21,598 nt of DNA from CAZJQT01 sp964604415 (lineage in GTDB: Bacteria; Patescibacteriota; Saccharimonadia; Saccharimonadales; CAZJQT01): assembly GCA_964604415.1 (NCBI GenBank), contig CAZRYT010000009.1, positions 1 to 21,598 of the forward strand, written 5' to 3'. The notes beneath the pieces are model-generated. The model was not told the origin of the DNA. It was given only the letters and a program-made list of their open reading frames with translations, and did not search any database. Position 1 is the stretch's first letter. Each line of letters begins with the position of its first letter. The position numbers and the translations under genes are program-made. Below are positions 20,287 through 21,598 of the stretch, one piece after another.

Positions 20287-20808
20287 ATGAAAGGTGAATT
20301 GATTGATGTTCTGGATGCTGATGGTGAGGTCATCAACACCATCACCCGACATGAAGCTGAACAAGGCAACCACACAACCCAGAATGTTCTGATATTTTTA
20401 TTTAACTCATTGGGTAGAGTCTGGATCCAACTAAGACCGAAGATTAAAAACCATTATCCTGGCAGATGGGATATATCTGCGTGTGGTGGCATTGTCAGTG
20501 GTGAGACACCTGAAGCCGCCGCCAAACGCGAAACAGAAGAAGAAACTGGCGGCCTAAAGCCCCAATTACAATACGTCGAAACTTTCCTGAATGTTTTTCC
20601 CGGCGACAGTGGTGAGGAACGTAGGAGATTGTCTCACCTATACATTGCCCAAACTGATGAAACCCCTAAGCCTAATGAAGAAGTAGACGAGTTTAAAGAT
20701 TGGGAACCAGCCAAGTTGCGCGAACACGCAACCCTCAACCCAGATCTATATGTGCCGTCCTTGATAGTCGAACTAGATAGGGCAGTTGAGGCATATAAAC
20801 GACCTTAG
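20287..20808 (+). CDS. Nudix hydrolase (isopentenyl-diphosphate isomerase-like subgroup)
   Basis: A 173-residue Nudix protein. The Nudix box runs from Gly67 to Gly88: G-x5-E73-x7-R81-E82-T-E84-E85-E86-T-G88, matching GX5EX7REUXEEXGU except for Thr at the first U position and Gly for the last. The N-terminus ELIDVLDADGEVINTITRHEAE followed by HTTQNVLIFLFNSLGRVWIQLRPKIKNHYPGRWDISACGG is the pattern of the YfcD/IDI branch, where strands carry ligand-binding residues. It may hydrolyse a nucleoside diphosphate derivative or isomerise isopentenyl diphosphate; the shorter length favours a hydrolase. It starts 20 bp after the membrane protein. Confidence 0.9.
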   Translation: MKGELIDVLDADGEVINTITRHEAEQGNHTTQNVLIFLFNSLGRVWIQLRPKIKNHYPGRWDISACGGIVSGETPEAAAKRETEEETGGLKPQLQYVETFLNVFPGDSGEERRRLSHLYIAQTDETPKPNEEVDEFKDWEPAKLREHATLNPDLYVPSLIVELDRAVEAYKRP

Positions 20809-20858
20809 AATAAATGCTCATGCTTGCATAATCTGCCAGAAGTATTATTGTTTTGTTT

Positions 20859-21269
20859 ATGGCATTTTTGGAAATATCAGATTTTTGCGAGCTCGAAGAG
20901 TATAGGAATAACATACATAGACGAGCTGTTGAAAGTGAATTGCAGGTTGATGAAATATACACTCTCATGATGCAGTTAGAAGATTCAAAGAATCAGGCAG
21001 CTAAACAAGTTGTTATGATTGAAAAAGTTTCGCGTGACTGTGGCTTAGTGGCTGTCAGGTTTGCTTTTCTGGACGAAGACCTAAATGCGGAGGACAGCGT
21101 GGTTGAGAAAATGAGCGACGGACTTATTGAAGGTTTTGACGAGGGCGTATTTGTTGATCTAGACGCAGACAGAGTATTCAATGTTAAACAGGGATATCTC
21201 CGAGACTACTTTGATGATGAGTTCGGTGGTTTTATGCGGGCAACAGAGTCCTTAAGTTCGATGGGCTAA
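20859..21269 (+). CDS. Hypothetical acidic protein (136 aa)
   Basis: No family is recognised. The first 70 residues are helical and charged (FCELEEYRNNIHRRAVES, then EIYTLMMQLEDSKNQAAKQVV), and the C-terminal half is very acidic, with repeated Asp/Glu and Phe. No signal peptide or TM helix. I place the start at the ATG at 20859; the in-frame TTG two codons upstream is not supported. TATTAT at 20843-20848 ends 10 bp before the ATG and could be a -10 box; no Shine-Dalgarno is present. A short palindrome ATGCTTGCAT lies upstream at about 20819-20828. Confidence 0.68.
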   Translation: MAFLEISDFCELEEYRNNIHRRAVESELQVDEIYTLMMQLEDSKNQAAKQVVMIEKVSRDCGLVAVRFAFLDEDLNAEDSVVEKMSDGLIEGFDEGVFVDLDADRVFNVKQGYLRDYFDDEFGGFMRATESLSSMG

Positions 21270-21294
21270 ATCAGCTCATGGTTATTGATAGCTA

Positions 21295-21300
21295 AAGGAG
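21295..21300 (+). promoter_or_regulatory. Strong Shine-Dalgarno AAGGAG before the last gene
   Basis: AAGGAG lies 13 bp before the GTG at 21314, a longer spacing than usual; an in-frame CTG at 21305 would be closer. The site is the main support for translation of this frame on the plus strand. Confidence 0.45.
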
Positions 21301-21313
21301 TAGACTGAATCTC

Positions 21314-21598
21314 GTGAATCCTGAAACAAACGGCAATGGCACAGTTTACGGCTCGCATGAGGGCTACACTTTTGTTAGTAGGGCGGTGTTGAAAAGGATT
21401 GAATCGGGCATCAATACCTTCTGTGATACTTGTGACATAGAGATTAAGTTTAGAGCCAAAACTAAAGAACACTACGTGATTGCAAATGTATATGAAGATG
21501 GAGTCTGGCAGGGGGTCAAATCTTATCATGACAATTGCTACGAGGAAGCTGAGCAACCTTATGGCACGCCTTTTACTGGTCTGCCACTCGTAACCTTG
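21314..21598 (+). CDS. Partial protein with Cys/His zinc-ribbon-like domain (cut by window end)
   Basis: The frame from GTG 21314 is open to the last base (95 residues seen). It contains FCDTCDIEIKFRA with a CxxC pair, then IANVYEDGVWQGVKSYHDNCYEEAEQPYG, whose His and Cys are spaced to complete a Cys3His zinc site. From memory this ANVY-x-DG-x-W...H-x-x-CY pattern occurs in small actinobacterial proteins, but I cannot verify that here. Its role is unknown. An opposite-strand open frame (21266-21556) overlaps it and is judged a shadow, because this frame has a Shine-Dalgarno and a coherent metal-binding pattern. Confidence 0.6.
   Translation, partial: MNPETNGNGTVYGSHEGYTFVSRAVLKRIESGINTFCDTCDIEIKFRAKTKEHYVIANVYEDGVWQGVKSYHDNCYEEAEQPYGTPFTGLPLVTL

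Noticed and set aside
20819..20828. ATGCTTGCAT palindrome before the 136-aa gene as an operator
   Set aside because: Arms of only 4 bp with a 2-bp centre are expected often by chance in this composition, and it lies at an unhelpful distance from the weak -10 candidate.
21266..21556. Minus-strand open frame of 96 residues
   Set aside because: It overlaps the plus-strand frame at 21314 that has a Shine-Dalgarno and an ordered Cys/His pattern; the minus frame has no recognisable motif or start signal.
1..21598. TGA recoded to glycine as in SR1/Gracilibacteria
   Set aside because: TGA ends several genes (for example xseB and the receiver gene before recO) at sensible places, and no conserved Gly position in recognised proteins is encoded by TGA.
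1..21598. tRNA, rRNA, CRISPR arrays, transposons or integrases
   Set aside because: I saw no cloverleaf-like sequence with a GTTC-type T-loop, no regularly spaced direct repeats, and no transposase or recombinase motif.

Overview
This 21.6-kb window looks like chromosomal sequence from a Patescibacteria/CPR genome, most likely Candidatus Saccharibacteria (TM7). That placement is inferred from recalled protein similarity: glycyl-tRNA synthetase, a Trm11-like methylase beside rpmA, a short XseA next to XseB, a degenerate kinase/receiver pair before recO, and many small proteins of unknown function. TAA, TAG and TGA all end genes and no recognised gene needs TGA read through, so the code appears standard. 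I found no tRNA, rRNA, CRISPR array, IS element or integrase. Genes are packed tightly; the longest gap is about 90 bp.

Layout. (1) 1-693: the 3' end of an unknown gene and a small two-helix membrane protein. (2) 766-2889: pyrG (CTP synthase) and an intact CheY-like receiver protein with a Pro/Ala-rich head. (3) 2956-8899: a visibly more A+T-rich block of four genes without recognised relatives: 152 aa, 1176 aa, a 449-aa HELGH zinc-metallopeptidase-like protein and 123 aa. Two have promoters with identical 17-bp spacers, and an 11-bp core of that spacer recurs before a third. (4) 8886-10314, minus strand: rpmA (L27) and a Trm11-like methyltransferase. (5) 10347-13923: a flippase-like membrane protein, xseA, xseB, a membrane-anchored FAM173-type lysine methyltransferase homologue and a PsbP-like anchored protein. 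(6) 13967-15704: a histidine-kinase-like protein without its phospho-acceptor His, a receiver with Glu in place of the phospho-acceptor Asp, and recO. (7) 15760-18042: a small unknown protein, a flavin reductase and glycyl-tRNA synthetase. (8) 18045-20808: five short A+T-richer genes (dimeric alpha/beta-barrel protein, S51 peptidase, RBBP9-like hydrolase, PQ-loop membrane protein, Nudix hydrolase) that look like accessory cargo. (9) 20859-end: an unknown acidic protein and the start of a Cys/His domain protein cut by the window.

Regulation. Two start styles coexist. Some genes have a clear Shine-Dalgarno (pyrG, rpmA, the pseudo-kinase, the last partial gene). Others have a -10 hexamer 6-11 bp before the start codon, implying leaderless or nearly leaderless mRNAs (2956, 8528, 10314 minus, 10347, 16142, 16696).

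The most promising uncharacterised candidates are the block at 2956-8899 (metallopeptidase plus giant partner under a shared promoter motif) and the pseudo-two-component pair before recO. Both are inferences from sequence pattern alone.
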